A stretch of DNA of 64,000 bases from Rhizobiales bacterium 62-47 (GTDB lineage Bacteria > Pseudomonadota > Alphaproteobacteria > Rhizobiales > Xanthobacteraceae), in the NCBI GenBank assembly GCA_001899255.1, contig MKVX01000018.1, forward strand, positions 311,150-375,149. Direction: 5' to 3'. The position numbers were made by a program, and so were the translations under genes. Under the pieces are notes generated by a model, which saw nothing but the letters and a program-made list of their open reading frames with translations, ran no database searches and was not told the origin of the DNA. Shown in pieces: positions 41,432-51,761 of this stretch (its first letter is position 1; each line of letters begins with the position of its first letter).

Positions 41432-42856
41432 GTGTATCCGGAGCTCGGACTTTATATCGATGGCAAGTGGCGTCGCGCCGAGGGGCGCATCTCGGAGCCA
41501 GTGATCAATCCAGCCACCGAGCAGGCGATTGCCGATCTGTGGCATGCAAGCGACGACGATCTTCAGGATGCGCTCGCAGCTGCCAAGCGTGCGTTTTCGC
41601 AGTGGCGCAAGGTCTCGCCCTACGATCGTGCAAGGCTATTGCGAAAAGCCGCCGATTTTCTGCGCGGGCGTCGCGACGAGGTGGCGCTGACGCTCACTCT
41701 GGAGCAAGGCAAGATCCTTGCGGAATCACGGGGCGAAGTCGATGCCGCGGCTGACATTATCGAATGGGCAGCGGATGAAGGCCGTCGCACTTATGGCCGG
41801 CTGATTGCGGGGCGCACATCGGATATTCGCCAACTCGTTGTGCCAGAGCCCGTTGGGCCGGCGGCGGCTTTCACGCCGTGGAATTTTCCGGCAACGACGC
41901 CGGCGCGTAAAATCTCCACCGCACTTGCGGCCGGTTGCCCGATCGTCATCAAGGCGGCGGAAGAAACACCCGGGACATGCGTCGAGATCGTGCGTGCCTT
42001 CGATGAGGCTGGCGTGCCGCCCGGTGTGATCGGTCTGGTGTTCGGAAAGCCAGCGCATGTTTCCGAGACGCTGATAGCAAGCCCGATTATTCGCAAGATC
42101 TCGTTCACCGGTTCGGTACCGGTCGGCAAGCATCTAACACGACTGGCGGCTGACGGCATGAAGCGGGTGACGATGGAGCTTGGCGGACATTCGCCGGCGA
42201 TCGTGTTCAATGATGCCGACGCAGCGCAGGCGGCGAGGATTCTGGTCGGCGGGAAGTATCGCAACGCCGGGCAGGTGTGCATCGCGCCGAGTCGCTTCTA
42301 CGTTCATTCAGATATCGAAGATGAGTTCGTCTCTGCCTTTGTCGCGGAAGCGAAAAAGCTGAAGCTCGGCGACGGTGCGGACGCTTCCACCACGATGGGG
42401 CCGATGGCTAATGTGCGCCGCCTCGACGCGATGGATCGCTTCATGAGTGATCCGGCGCTTGGCGGCGAAACGCTGCTCGGCGGCGCGCGCACCGGAAACC
42501 GCGGCTATTTTTATGAGCCGACCGTGGTCCACAACGCATCGGATGAGGCGAAGCTGATGCGGGAGGAGCCGTTCGGGCCGATTGCCCCGATCGCCAAGTT
42601 TGACGATTTCGACGAAGTCATCGCCAAAGCGAACGCATTGCCCTACGGGCTTGCGGCCTACGTTTTCACCGCGTCGACAAAAACGGCGCTGGCTGCCTCG
42701 GATGAAATCGAATCCGGCATGGTTGCCGTCAATAGCCTGTCGATGACCCTGACCGAAACCCCTATGGGTGGCGTCAAGGACAGCGGGCAGGGCTACGAAG
42801 GCGGCATCGAAGGCATCGAAGGTTATCTCAACCGTAAGTACGTCAGCCTGATGTAA
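41432..42856 (+). CDS. NAD(P)-dependent aldehyde dehydrogenase, succinate-semialdehyde type
   Basis: Aldehyde dehydrogenase of about 474 residues. Active-site features are TPWNFPATTPARKIS, the glutamate in TMELGGHSPAIVF and the cysteine in NAGQVCIAPSRFYVH. The length and TETPMGGVKDSGQGYEGGIEGI end match the succinate-semialdehyde/2-ketoglutarate-semialdehyde dehydrogenase group. In non-phosphorylative sugar-acid pathways the last step is oxidation of 2-ketoglutarate semialdehyde, which this gene could provide. GTG at 41432 has a GAGGGGG site about 7 bases upstream; a TTG at 41426 sits in that site and is less likely. Confidence 0.88.
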   Translation: MYPELGLYIDGKWRRAEGRISEPVINPATEQAIADLWHASDDDLQDALAAAKRAFSQWRKVSPYDRARLLRKAADFLRGRRDEVALTLTLEQGKILAESRGEVDAAADIIEWAADEGRRTYGRLIAGRTSDIRQLVVPEPVGPAAAFTPWNFPATTPARKISTALAAGCPIVIKAAEETPGTCVEIVRAFDEAGVPPGVIGLVFGKPAHVSETLIASPIIRKISFTGSVPVGKHLTRLAADGMKRVTMELGGHSPAIVFNDADAAQAARILVGGKYRNAGQVCIAPSRFYVHSDIEDEFVSAFVAEAKKLKLGDGADASTTMGPMANVRRLDAMDRFMSDPALGGETLLGGARTGNRGYFYEPTVVHNASDEAKLMREEPFGPIAPIAKFDDFDEVIAKANALPYGLAAYVFTASTKTALAASDEIESGMVAVNSLSMTLTETPMGGVKDSGQGYEGGIEGIEGYLNRKYVSLM

Positions 42857-42918
42857 GCGGCGCGCACTCGCTCTCACACCCATCACAGATACTGCAAAGC
42901 TGTATCGGAGAATTCAGC

Positions 42919-43971
<1,053 letters not shown>

Positions 43972-44352
43972 CGCAGCGTGATATGCATCTGTGGATTTGG
44001 TCCTACTTCAGAGACAGATCACTCGCCATCCCTCGATATGATCAATCAGATGTTCGAGCGAGTGCATGGCGATGCTTGGCCGTTGTCCGTTCGCACCTCG
44101 CGGATACGGAACGGGAATTTGTCGATGATTGTGTTGAGGCTCAGGTTAAAGGATGTCTCGCAAGTCCTTACATTCCGACATTTCCGGCGTAGATCATGTC
44201 ACCGATCACCTGAAGCTTGGAGTCGAATTGCCGCTCTGAACTGGAAGCTAATAGGTCTTGCCTGCTCTGACGCAGCTCTTGCTCGCGTCGCCAGAGCGAA
44301 GTTGGATAATCTCGCGCTATGATCTCTGAAGTGTCATCTAGGAAGAAATCAC
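43972..44352. other. Gap with an IS481 fragment and an unassigned frame
   Basis: About 380 bases between two convergent operons. It contains a piece of an IS481 transposase (44079-44132) and a minus-strand coding-like frame without ATG (44168-44356). I see no intact gene and no terminator hairpin with a clear T-run. Confidence 0.5.
44079..44132 (-). pseudogene. Fragment of an IS481-family transposase
   Basis: The minus strand encodes TIIDKFPFRIREVRTDNG, which matches the DDE core segment of IS481 transposases (EKFPFRIREIRTDNGHEF style). The frame is broken shortly on both sides and only about 18 codons remain. The catalytic aspartate of the TDNG segment is still there. It is a relic of a past insertion. 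Confidence 0.7.
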
Positions 44353-44356
44353 TCAG
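44168..44356 (-). other. Coding-like frame with no usual start codon
   Basis: A minus-strand frame ends with TAA at 44168-44170 and reads LSDFFLDDTSEIIARDYP, then TSLWRREQELRQSRQDLLA, then SSSERQFDSKLQVIGDMIYA, then GNVGM. The composition is like a real protein (about 62 residues) but no ATG, GTG or TTG precedes it; a CTG at 44354-44356 has GGAG upstream. It overlaps the end of the beta-CASP gene by a few bases. It may be the truncated tail of a lost gene, or a gene with a rare start. No family recognised. Confidence 0.35.
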
Positions 44357-45951
44357 TTGGCAGGCTCCAGTGCTCGTCGCAATCGCCTGATGATGACGCC
44401 GCGTGCACGATCGTCAGCCGCCGCCCCGATCTGCTCATTGATATCAAGGATGAGCCTAGACATATCGTTGTGCCAATCGAGCGCGACCACTGCCTCAGGC
44501 GTCAGCCGACGACGATGCGCCGCATTCAGGCTTGTCGGTATGGCTGTCGAGAGATCATAGATGTCGTCCAGCACAGGCCTGAAAACTTTCGCCGATGGGA
44601 TGAGCCGATCGGCAATGCGCTCGAAAAGGCCTGTAATGGCCGACTCCTCGCCATGGACAAGGAATATGCCTTTTTGAACGGGACGGCGCGCTGCGATCCA
44701 TCGAGCCAGTTCCGAGCCGTCTGCATGCCCGGAATAGTCCTCGATCCGGCGAATCCGGGCTGCCACCCTGATTTCTTCCCCCTGAATGCGGACAGCCTTG
44801 GCGCCGTCCTCAAGAAAGCGGCCGAGCGTGCCGCGCGCTTGAAAGCCAGCCAGAAGCACCGTGGCTCTGCTATTCCACAGCCAATGCTTGAGATGATGTC
44901 GGATACGACCGGCGTCGCACATGCCGCTTGCGGCAATGATGATGTGAAAGCCGTTGAGTTTGGCAATCGACTTGCTTTCGTCAACTGTCTCAGTGAATCG
45001 GAGGTGAGATGAATTGAGCAGACGAGCCACATCGATACCCGGATCGAGGCTTGCGGCATGCTTTCGGAAGACTTCGGTCGCGCGGATCGCGAGAGGAGAG
45101 TCGAGGATCAGCGGCGCGGCAGGAATGTCGCCGCGTTCCATCAGATCAACCAGATCGACGATCAGCTCCTGGGTGCGTTCGACTGCAAACGCGGGGATCA
45201 GCAGGGCACCCTTTGCCGCAGCGGCATCGCGCACCTCGGTTGCGAGACGCCTGCGACGATCTTGCAGTGACGTCTGCGGACGAATGCGGTCGCCATAAGT
45301 CGATTCCGAGATGATGTAATCGAAGCCTGCCGGCGCGACAGGGTTGGGTTGCAGCAATTTTGTATCGGGACCGATATCGCCGGAGGCGAGCAGGCGCAGG
45401 GGCTGCGTAGAGGTGTTTTGATTCTCAAACTCGAGTTCAATCGACGCTGACCCGAGCAGATGACCGGCATTCCAATAGCGGGCGCGGACGCCCGGTATAA
45501 CGTCGATCCACGCTTCGTATTCGACAGGTTGGAATGCCTGCAGCGATGCAATGGCGTCGGCCTGCGTATAGATCGGGCTGACCTCAGGTTTACCGCGCGC
45601 CATGTTGCGCCGGTTCAGAGCCATCACTTCGGATTCCTGAATGCTTCCGGAATCCGGCAACATGTACGAACACAGATCGATCGTTCCGCGCGTCGCCAGT
45701 ATCCGGCCACCGAAGCCTTCGCGCACCAGCTTCGGCAGCAATCCGCTGTGATCGATGTGGGCATGGGTGAGAAGGACGGTATCGATATCGGCTGCGCGAA
45801 ACGGGAAGGCTGAGTAGTTCAACTCCTTGAGGGTCTTCTGTCCCTGAAAAAGTCCGCAATCGACCAGAAAAGTGCCTGCTGGAGTCTGGAAGCGATAGCA
45901 AGACCCCGTGACGGTGCGGGCCGCGCCGCAAAATTGAACGGTGATGCTCAT
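44353..45951 (-). CDS. Beta-CASP metallo-beta-lactamase nuclease (CPSF/YSH1-like)
   Basis: Metallo-beta-lactamase protein of 532 residues with the beta-CASP insert and an RNA-specificity C-terminal part. The zinc site HAHIDH is at 63-68; further motifs are SESTYGDR, IPAFAVERTQELI, IIIAASGMCDAGRIRHH, DYSGHADGSELARW and LVHGEESA. These are hallmarks of CPSF73/Ysh1-type RNA nucleases, so it is likely a cytoplasmic RNA endo- or 5'-exonuclease. It is the last gene of a three-gene minus-strand operon and overlaps the upstream PRPP-synthetase homologue by 4 bases. RNA cleavage would supply nucleotides for its partners. Confidence 0.92.
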   Translation of the reverse strand: MSITVQFCGAARTVTGSCYRFQTPAGTFLVDCGLFQGQKTLKELNYSAFPFRAADIDTVLLTHAHIDHSGLLPKLVREGFGGRILATRGTIDLCSYMLPDSGSIQESEVMALNRRNMARGKPEVSPIYTQADAIASLQAFQPVEYEAWIDVIPGVRARYWNAGHLLGSASIELEFENQNTSTQPLRLLASGDIGPDTKLLQPNPVAPAGFDYIISESTYGDRIRPQTSLQDRRRRLATEVRDAAAAKGALLIPAFAVERTQELIVDLVDLMERGDIPAAPLILDSPLAIRATEVFRKHAASLDPGIDVARLLNSSHLRFTETVDESKSIAKLNGFHIIIAASGMCDAGRIRHHLKHWLWNSRATVLLAGFQARGTLGRFLEDGAKAVRIQGEEIRVAARIRRIEDYSGHADGSELARWIAARRPVQKGIFLVHGEESAITGLFERIADRLIPSAKVFRPVLDDIYDLSTAIPTSLNAAHRRRLTPEAVVALDWHNDMSRLILDINEQIGAAADDRARGVIIRRLRRALEPAN

Positions 45952-46871
45952 GGAGAAATGGCCTCGGAGGGAATTGCGCGGCTGAACTCGCTGCGTAAAG
46001 CCGCATCAAAGAGGTCGTCCAATGTAAACGCGTTGGTGGGGTGCGGCACGCTGTAGGTCGAACGGATCGAATGAATGCCGGCGTTGGCGAACTCGATTGT
46101 TCGCTTCGGTGCGAACAGCGCGTGGGTGACGATGGCATCGATCGTCGTGGCGCCGGCGGCGGAAACGGCCTGCGCGCAGGCGATCAGGGTGCCGCCCGAA
46201 GATACGATGTCGTCCAATATCAGGGCAGGGCGGCCCGCAAGCAGGGGCGGGTCGGCAAAAACCAGTTCGACGGATTGGTCGCCATGACGAACTTTTTGCG
46301 CAACTGCGCAAGTCAGGCCGAGGCTCCCGGCAAGATCGCCCACCCATCGGCGGGATTCCGCATCGGGACCCACCACGACTGTCGCAGGATCGATATTTTC
46401 GGCGCGAAGCGTTCTGGCAATTGCCGGCATGGCTGACAGATTGTCGGCATCGATGCCTTGAAAGACATTGGCGATATCGGTGGTGCGGTGTAGATGGGCG
46501 TCGACCGTGATCACGCGATCGACATTATGAGCAATGAGCCGGCCGATGGCTTTCTGGCTGATCGCCTCGCCTTCGTGGAAGGCAGTGTCCTGACGCATGT
46601 AGCAGAAATAGGGGGCCAGCAGCACGAGGCGAGTCGCGCCCTGGCGACGCAACACCTCGGCGGCCAATACAATTGCGATCAGCTTATCGCTGGGATCGTC
46701 GAGTGAAGCGTAGACAATCGTTGTCGATGTGGATGGGCCAACCGTCACACGCATCTCGCCATCGGGAAAACGATGTAAGGCGATCGCATGCGCGGCGACG
46801 CCGAGCTTCGATGCTAGACGCGTCGCGTCGGCCGCCGCAGATGGCAGATACTGAATGGAGATCCCGCTCAC
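45948..46871 (-). CDS. Divergent ribose-phosphate pyrophosphokinase homologue
   Basis: PRPP-synthetase family protein of 307 residues. The N-terminal RFPDGEMRV and [11 protein letters not shown] segments correspond to the substrate and ATP sites of Prs; [14 protein letters not shown] is the PRPP-binding loop; TVDAHLH supplies the metal-binding histidines. It is diverged from housekeeping Prs (for example FSDGE becomes FPDGE and the KRR loop is altered), so it is probably a paralogue rather than the essential enzyme. It overlaps both neighbours by 4 bases. Candidate reactions are PRPP synthesis from ribose-5-phosphate or phosphorylation of ribose-1,5-bisphosphate made by its partner; the latter is inference. 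Confidence 0.85.
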   Translation of the reverse strand: MSGISIQYLPSAAADATRLASKLGVAAHAIALHRFPDGEMRVTVGPSTSTTIVYASLDDPSDKLIAIVLAAEVLRRQGATRLVLLAPYFCYMRQDTAFHEGEAISQKAIGRLIAHNVDRVITVDAHLHRTTDIANVFQGIDADNLSAMPAIARTLRAENIDPATVVVGPDAESRRWVGDLAGSLGLTCAVAQKVRHGDQSVELVFADPPLLAGRPALILDDIVSSGGTLIACAQAVSAAGATTIDAIVTHALFAPKRTIEFANAGIHSIRSTYSVPHPTNAFTLDDLFDAALRSEFSRAIPSEAISP

Positions 46872-48409
46872 GACGTCGCCTCACGGTTAGCAGGCTCGTT
46901 GCCGATGGTGTAGGCCGTATTCGTCCTGGTTCCGGCGGCGGCAAGATCGTGTTCCGACTGGTCGAACGCATAGATGCGGTAAAGTGGCTCGCCTTGCTCG
47001 ACGCGGTCGCCAATTTTCTTGAATAGCTTGATGCCGGCGCCTTTATCGATTGGCGCTCCCGCGGTTCGCGCAAGCCGGTTCAGCTGCAGGCAATCGATGC
47101 CCGAGACAAAGCCATCGCTCGTAGCTGTGACATCGAATGTCAGGTTGCCCAAATCCGTGCAACAGGTTGGAGGCCCCTGCGCGTCGATCATCTTCTGCAT
47201 TTGTCGAAGCGCCGCGCCGCTATCGAGCAGTTCGCGTGCGCGTGCATAACCGCTCCCACCGCGCAGCTTCGGGTCATATTCGAGCAAGTGCGCCGCAAGC
47301 CTCAGGGATTTTTCGCGCAGGTCGGCTGGCGCCGCAGGATCGTTGGCCAAAACCGCCATGACATCCCGGGATTCGAGCACCGGGCCGATCCCGTTACCGA
47401 TGGGCTGGCTACCGTCGGTAACGACAACCTCGACCGATATGCCAAAATGGTCGCCGACGAACTCGAACAGTTTACGCAACCGCATCGCATCCATCGTGTT
47501 TGCGAGTTTGGCCGCGGGGCCAACGGGCAGATCGATCAGGAGATGGGTTGAACCTGCTGCGAGCTTCTTGGAGATGATTGACGCCACCATTTGCTCGCGG
47601 GTGTCGAGACCAAGCGGCCGTTCAACAGAAATCAGGATATCGTCGGCCGGCGACAGATTGACGTGTCCGCCCCAAACCAGACAGCCGCGACAGGCGGCTA
47701 CGACCGCCTTCATCTCCTCAACGCTCACATCCACGCGCGCCAACACTTCCATCGTATCGGCGGTGCCGGCCGGTGAGGTGATGGCTCGGGATGAAGTCTT
47801 CGGGATGGTAAGCCCATGGGCCGCCACGATCGGCACCACAATCATGGATGTGCGATTTCCCGGAATGCCGCCGATGCAGTGTTTGTCGACGATAATCGGG
47901 TTGCTCCACTTGAGTTGCGTTCCGGCCCGTGCCATGGCGCCGACCAAGGCGATCAGTTCGTCATTTGTCATAAAGCTGGCAGAGCTGATGAGGAAAGCGG
48001 CGATCTCCATGTCGGAGTACCGATAATGCGTCAGGTCATCGACGATGGCGCCGATATCGACAGCGCTGAACGTCTGCCCCATTATCTTGGCGCGCACCGC
48101 ATCGAGGCTCTCCGGAGAGACCGCTGGGGCGATAGTCACCACGCTGCCGACTGGCTCCGCGAAGCGCCGAAACGCCGGTTCCGAAAGTCCCAGATCGTCA
48201 GGACCCACCAACGCATCATCGTCGGTGATGATCAGGGTGGCCAACATTACCTTGCCATTCCGACGGAGTTCGACGCGACTGAATCCGCGAAAGATCTCCG
48301 GTCGCAAAGCTCGCGAGCGTCGCGATATGACAACGACATTTTCACGGCCGGTATCCAGGTTGATGCGACGGATCTTCGGCTGAGGCCGAAGGGTGTCGAT
48401 ACCGTTCAT
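46868..48409 (-). CDS. Type 2 thymidine/AMP phosphorylase
   Basis: Nucleoside phosphorylase family of 513 residues with an N-terminal extension of about 90 residues ([24 protein letters not shown]), as in the archaeal AMP phosphorylase. The phosphate and nucleoside binding segments are recognisable: [16 protein letters not shown] (KHSTGG in classical enzymes), [20 protein letters not shown], and [11 protein letters not shown]. This is the type 2 thymidine phosphorylase subfamily, whose archaeal members release a base and ribose-1,5-bisphosphate from NMPs. It starts the minus-strand operon at 48409 and overlaps the PRPP-synthetase homologue by 4 bases. Confidence 0.9.
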   Translation of the reverse strand: MNGIDTLRPQPKIRRINLDTGRENVVVISRRSRALRPEIFRGFSRVELRRNGKVMLATLIITDDDALVGPDDLGLSEPAFRRFAEPVGSVVTIAPAVSPESLDAVRAKIMGQTFSAVDIGAIVDDLTHYRYSDMEIAAFLISSASFMTNDELIALVGAMARAGTQLKWSNPIIVDKHCIGGIPGNRTSMIVVPIVAAHGLTIPKTSSRAITSPAGTADTMEVLARVDVSVEEMKAVVAACRGCLVWGGHVNLSPADDILISVERPLGLDTREQMVASIISKKLAAGSTHLLIDLPVGPAAKLANTMDAMRLRKLFEFVGDHFGISVEVVVTDGSQPIGNGIGPVLESRDVMAVLANDPAAPADLREKSLRLAAHLLEYDPKLRGGSGYARARELLDSGAALRQMQKMIDAQGPPTCCTDLGNLTFDVTATSDGFVSGIDCLQLNRLARTAGAPIDKGAGIKLFKKIGDRVEQGEPLYRIYAFDQSEHDLAAAGTRTNTAYTIGNEPANREATS

Positions 48410-48483
48410 GTGGAAAGTCCGTAGAGCGACATGATGGCTAGTTTAGCCCGCATCCTGGAACTCTCATAGACTCAAATCATGCT

Positions 48484-48686
48484 ACGTCCTCTCGCTCCAG
48501 GTCCTTCATCCGCTTGGCCTTGATCAAGTTCAAGCCCGCCGTGTTTCTTCCGCCAGCGGTAATAGCTCTGCTGTGAATCCCCGCTTCCCGACAGGCTAAC
48601 GGTGTTGCTCTGCGCTGCTACATCAATACGTCAATCTGACGAAGCATCACTACGATTTGCTCCGCGCTGAATCTCTTCTTCGGCAT
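48484..48686 (-). pseudogene. Decayed IS3-family transposase orfA
   Basis: The minus strand begins MPKKRFSAEQIVVMLRQIDV and continues LM-stop-QRRATPLACREAGI, the N-terminus of IS3-family OrfA (MPKKRFSAEQIV..LRQIEVLMSQGK). An internal stop replaces a serine codon, and further on SQQSYYRWRKKHGG is only readable in another frame, so at least one frameshift is present. Upstream is a TGAGAAACTGAGCTTGG-like sequence that may be part of the insertion end. Confidence 0.8.
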
Positions 48687-48780
48687 AACCAACGCTCCTT
48701 TCCAAGCTCAGTTTCTCACAAAGCTTGGTCCAAAAGAGCCCGATCAGGTCAGTTTGTATCCTGAAATGCAGCAATGCGAG

Positions 48781-48939
48781 TTACTCGATCAGCCGCGCGC
48801 CTGATAGTGCCGGCCGGGCAGCTTTGGCCGCTCGCTGCGGCGCTACTGCTGCGGTCAGGCAGAACAGCATCGTGTCATTGTCGTCCATGCGGTACAGATC
48901 GAGTCGCGCGATGGGCTGGTGAACGACTGAATCGGGCGA
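48781..48939 (-). other. Short truncated frame of unknown identity
   Basis: A minus-strand frame open after a stop reads ISPDSVVHQPIARLDLYRMD, then DNDTMLFCLTAAVAPQRAA, and ends with TAA at 48781-48783. A methionine inside would give 35 residues. It looks like the C-terminal end of a lost gene. No family recognised. Confidence 0.3.
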
Positions 48940-48988
48940 GATTCAGAAGCTGGGCACGTCCGATTGATAGCGAGACGCAGAACGTCCT

Positions 48989-50044
48989 TTATTTATTCAT
49001 CAGATGTTTGGTCGGTGTCACCGTACTGGCGGGCACCGCCTCGGAGATCGAGAATGTCAGCCAAGTATTCCAGCCGGCGGGCCGGTTATCGGCGGCAAAC
49101 TCACCATATCCCTTCAGGCCGAGAAACGCCTGGTTGCTCCCGATCGGGAAGATGTAGCCGATCTGCGGGCCGAGACCGAAAACCCGCGAGCGGAAACCGC
49201 CGAGAATGGCGGGCTGGCCGGAATCATTCGTGATCTGCTGGTAGCCGTAACCGACGACGCCCACGAACACCTGCTTCGACAGGAATTGCGACGCGCCCCA
49301 GTCGAAATGGAAATCGACGCCGCTTTGGTACTGAGTGTCCGGGTTCTTGAAGTTGTAGGTGAATCCGCCGACTCCGGAGAATTCCGTACCGGTTGCGTGA
49401 TTGAAATAAGTGTAGCCGCCGCCGAGGTCGATGGCGCCGTGACCGAGGCCGATATTGGAGAGTCGGCCGGGGCTGTAGTCTCCGACCGGAATGTCGCCAG
49501 TGGCATAGACCATGTAGTTGTGAACGCCGTTATTCCACTTCAGCTTTAGTGTTGGATAGAGATCGCCATAAGAGACCAGCGCGTCCTCGAGAAAACCATT
49601 ACGCGTGGTCACGATCGGGCCAACAGCCGACGTCAGCGCGCCGGCGAGGCTCACGGAATTTCTTCCGTAAACACTGGCGAGCGTCGCCGACAACTGACCG
49701 CCGAGCACCGGTGTCGCGAAGGTGTATGTTGGCGCGATGAGCATCAGGTCGGCCTGGGCGCTCAAAGCCACGTTAAGGTTGACATTGACGTTCGGTGAGA
49801 GGCCTCCGACCTGGAATTCCCGCGACGCCGCGGCGGCACCCGATGCATTCACGCTTGCATGGTAGTAGATCGCACCGATTGACCAGCCCGGTGTCGTCGG
49901 AGTTGCGGCAAGACTGCCGTATAGGCCCGGCAACCAGTATGAAATGCCATTTTCGTCGGCGGAGGCCATTTGCGGAGAAAGCAAAGCAATTGCAGCGGCG
50001 GCGAAAACACCGGTCAGCCGTAGCCCGTTGGAGTACTTTTTCAT
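48989..50044 (-). CDS. SphA/MetA-pathway-type outer membrane protein
   Basis: Exported protein of 351 residues. A signal peptide (MKKYSNGLRLTGVFAAAAIAL up to MASADE, cleavage near residue 29) is followed by alternating beta-strand rich sequence ending in a membrane-like motif. It matches the Phenol_MetA_deg/SphA family of barrel proteins, which are proposed to help hydrophobic or aromatic compounds cross the outer membrane. It is the last of three codirectional exported-protein genes, after the arylsulfatase and DUF1254 protein, and is probably in one transcription unit with them. Confidence 0.8.
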   Translation of the reverse strand: MKKYSNGLRLTGVFAAAAIALLSPQMASADENGISYWLPGLYGSLAATPTTPGWSIGAIYYHASVNASGAAAASREFQVGGLSPNVNVNLNVALSAQADLMLIAPTYTFATPVLGGQLSATLASVYGRNSVSLAGALTSAVGPIVTTRNGFLEDALVSYGDLYPTLKLKWNNGVHNYMVYATGDIPVGDYSPGRLSNIGLGHGAIDLGGGYTYFNHATGTEFSGVGGFTYNFKNPDTQYQSGVDFHFDWGASQFLSKQVFVGVVGYGYQQITNDSGQPAILGGFRSRVFGLGPQIGYIFPIGSNQAFLGLKGYGEFAADNRPAGWNTWLTFSISEAVPASTVTPTKHLMNK

Positions 50045-50167
50045 TTTCCCTGCCTCCCAGGCAATCTAATTGCGTCGGTTAATCCCATTCATTCCGATTC
50101 AGTATCCGAGTGATCAATCGAACAACTTCACCACCATTTTCCGGTGCTGTACATGACGAAGAAGCTA

Positions 50168-51670
50168 TTATTGAAGTTCAATTTCGCCGGGCCGCCAGGT
50201 CTTGTCGAACCAGGGCTTTGTCGGACCATAGAGTCGCAAGAGGGTGTTCCAGCTCGTACCAGGGACCGTCTGCACCCAGTTCTTTTCCTGCCCCGCGGGC
50301 GCCTTCGGGCCGAAGAAGACGTCAACCGAACTGTCGGCATTGACCTTGAGGCCTTCGGTTTGGCTGCCGACCGTCGGGAATTGCTGGTCAGTTTGGATCA
50401 TCGAGCGGGTCTGGTTGTCGTAGAGGATGACGGACCAGAAGTTCTTGATTGGAATGTTTGGCGGCAAATGCAGCTTGTAAGACTTCCCCCCGTCAAGCGC
50501 ATCGCCCTTCGAGTCGACAAAGGCGGCCATGTATTGCGAGCCTTCGCCAACGGTTTTTGAATCCATCGCCGGCGTGACACCGGTGGCATAAAAGAAAAAG
50601 CCTGCGTAACCGTTCAACTGACGGGCGCCCTTTTCCTCAAACTTATAGCCACCGATGAAACCAAGCCGCCAATTGCTCTTGCTGTCAGGATAATAATAGC
50701 CGTCGGACCCGCGCCATTTGTACATTGTGGCGCGTGCGGTGGCGTCACCGACAGCGGCAGCTTCTGTCAGTATCTTCTTCATTCTGTCGTCCGGTGCGAA
50801 CGGCTTGCCCTTCGCAATTCCAATTGAGGCCCAGAATCCAAGGGTCGTAGAGTCGACGCTGTCAGTGGGTTCGTCCTGCACGACTTTGTTGAGAAGCTCC
50901 CAGAACCGATAATCCCCCGGACCGACCATGTTGAACGGCTTACCGGACATGTTCACGAAATTGAGTTTCGGTGGATTGGCCGCCTGTTTGAGCGGGTAGA
51001 TCTTTGTAAATTTCTTGACGGCATCCACGCCGGGCTTCGGATCGCCATTGACCAGGAAGCTCCGCCAGGCCGTCCAGACGCTGAACGAGTTCGGACGAAT
51101 GATGAAGTAGTCTCTCGGCACCTCACCCGTGTAGCCGGGCGGCAAGAAAAGATATTTCCCGCCTTTACCTCGATCCGGACCAGTGAGCCCTATGTCGCCA
51201 TTCCAATTGTACCACACGTCATCAGCTAGCCCGAGAACCTTGGGAGGAGCTTCGACGACGATGGGTCCGTCATGGAGGTCCAGCCAAAACCAGGTGTAAG
51301 GTGTGTTGTTGTTGGCAGTGAGCTCCGTGGTGCGGGAGTCGACCAACGTCTCCCAGATCGGCACGGTCGTGTTGGCGGGGCCTAGTCGCAGAATGTTGTC
51401 TCGGTTAGCCACCTGATTCACCACGGGCAGAGCCAGCAGGTAGGCTTGGACCGCGCGCTGGAAGTCGAGGTTGTCATACAACTTGTCGACCGTCGCCGCG
51501 TCAGGGAAACCGCCGAAGAAACTCAGAGTCCCAAGACGCGTTTCCACCTTGTCCGGGATAGCAATGCCCGGAGGAATGGGCGTTTGCATTTTGTATTGTT
51601 GGGAATTGGCGGGAAGCGCCGAAAGCGCCAACAAAGACAGAGCAGAGGCCGCCAGTTTAATCGACGTCAT
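50168..51670 (-). CDS. DUF1254/DUF1214-domain exported protein
   Basis: Secreted protein of 500 residues. Signal peptide (LAASALSLLALSALPANSQQ) cleaves near residue 23. The N-terminal DUF1254 part (about 60-200) and C-terminal DUF1214 part (about 370-490, with IPIKNFWSVILYDNQTRSM) are in the usual order. The function of the family is unsettled; some members bind or process aromatic or steroid compounds. The gene lies 91 bases after the arylsulfatase stop on the same strand. Confidence 0.88.
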   Translation of the reverse strand: MTSIKLAASALSLLALSALPANSQQYKMQTPIPPGIAIPDKVETRLGTLSFFGGFPDAATVDKLYDNLDFQRAVQAYLLALPVVNQVANRDNILRLGPANTTVPIWETLVDSRTTELTANNNTPYTWFWLDLHDGPIVVEAPPKVLGLADDVWYNWNGDIGLTGPDRGKGGKYLFLPPGYTGEVPRDYFIIRPNSFSVWTAWRSFLVNGDPKPGVDAVKKFTKIYPLKQAANPPKLNFVNMSGKPFNMVGPGDYRFWELLNKVVQDEPTDSVDSTTLGFWASIGIAKGKPFAPDDRMKKILTEAAAVGDATARATMYKWRGSDGYYYPDSKSNWRLGFIGGYKFEEKGARQLNGYAGFFFYATGVTPAMDSKTVGEGSQYMAAFVDSKGDALDGGKSYKLHLPPNIPIKNFWSVILYDNQTRSMIQTDQQFPTVGSQTEGLKVNADSSVDVFFGPKAPAGQEKNWVQTVPGTSWNTLLRLYGPTKPWFDKTWRPGEIELQ

Positions 51671-51761
51671 CGTGTTGTCGCCTTTTTCAGGAGCGTGGTG
51701 ATCTCAAAGAATCGTAGTGGCGGTAGGGTGCCCAATCCTGTTGCTGCGCGCCCCAATCTAC

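Larger units (their letters stand above)
48410..48988. other. Gap between operons with an IS3-type remnant
   Basis: About 580 bases. 48484-48686 holds a decayed IS3-family orfA on the minus strand, and 48781-48939 a short truncated minus-strand frame. The rest has no recognisable gene. The stretch lies between the phosphorylase start and the end of the outer-membrane protein gene. Confidence 0.6.
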
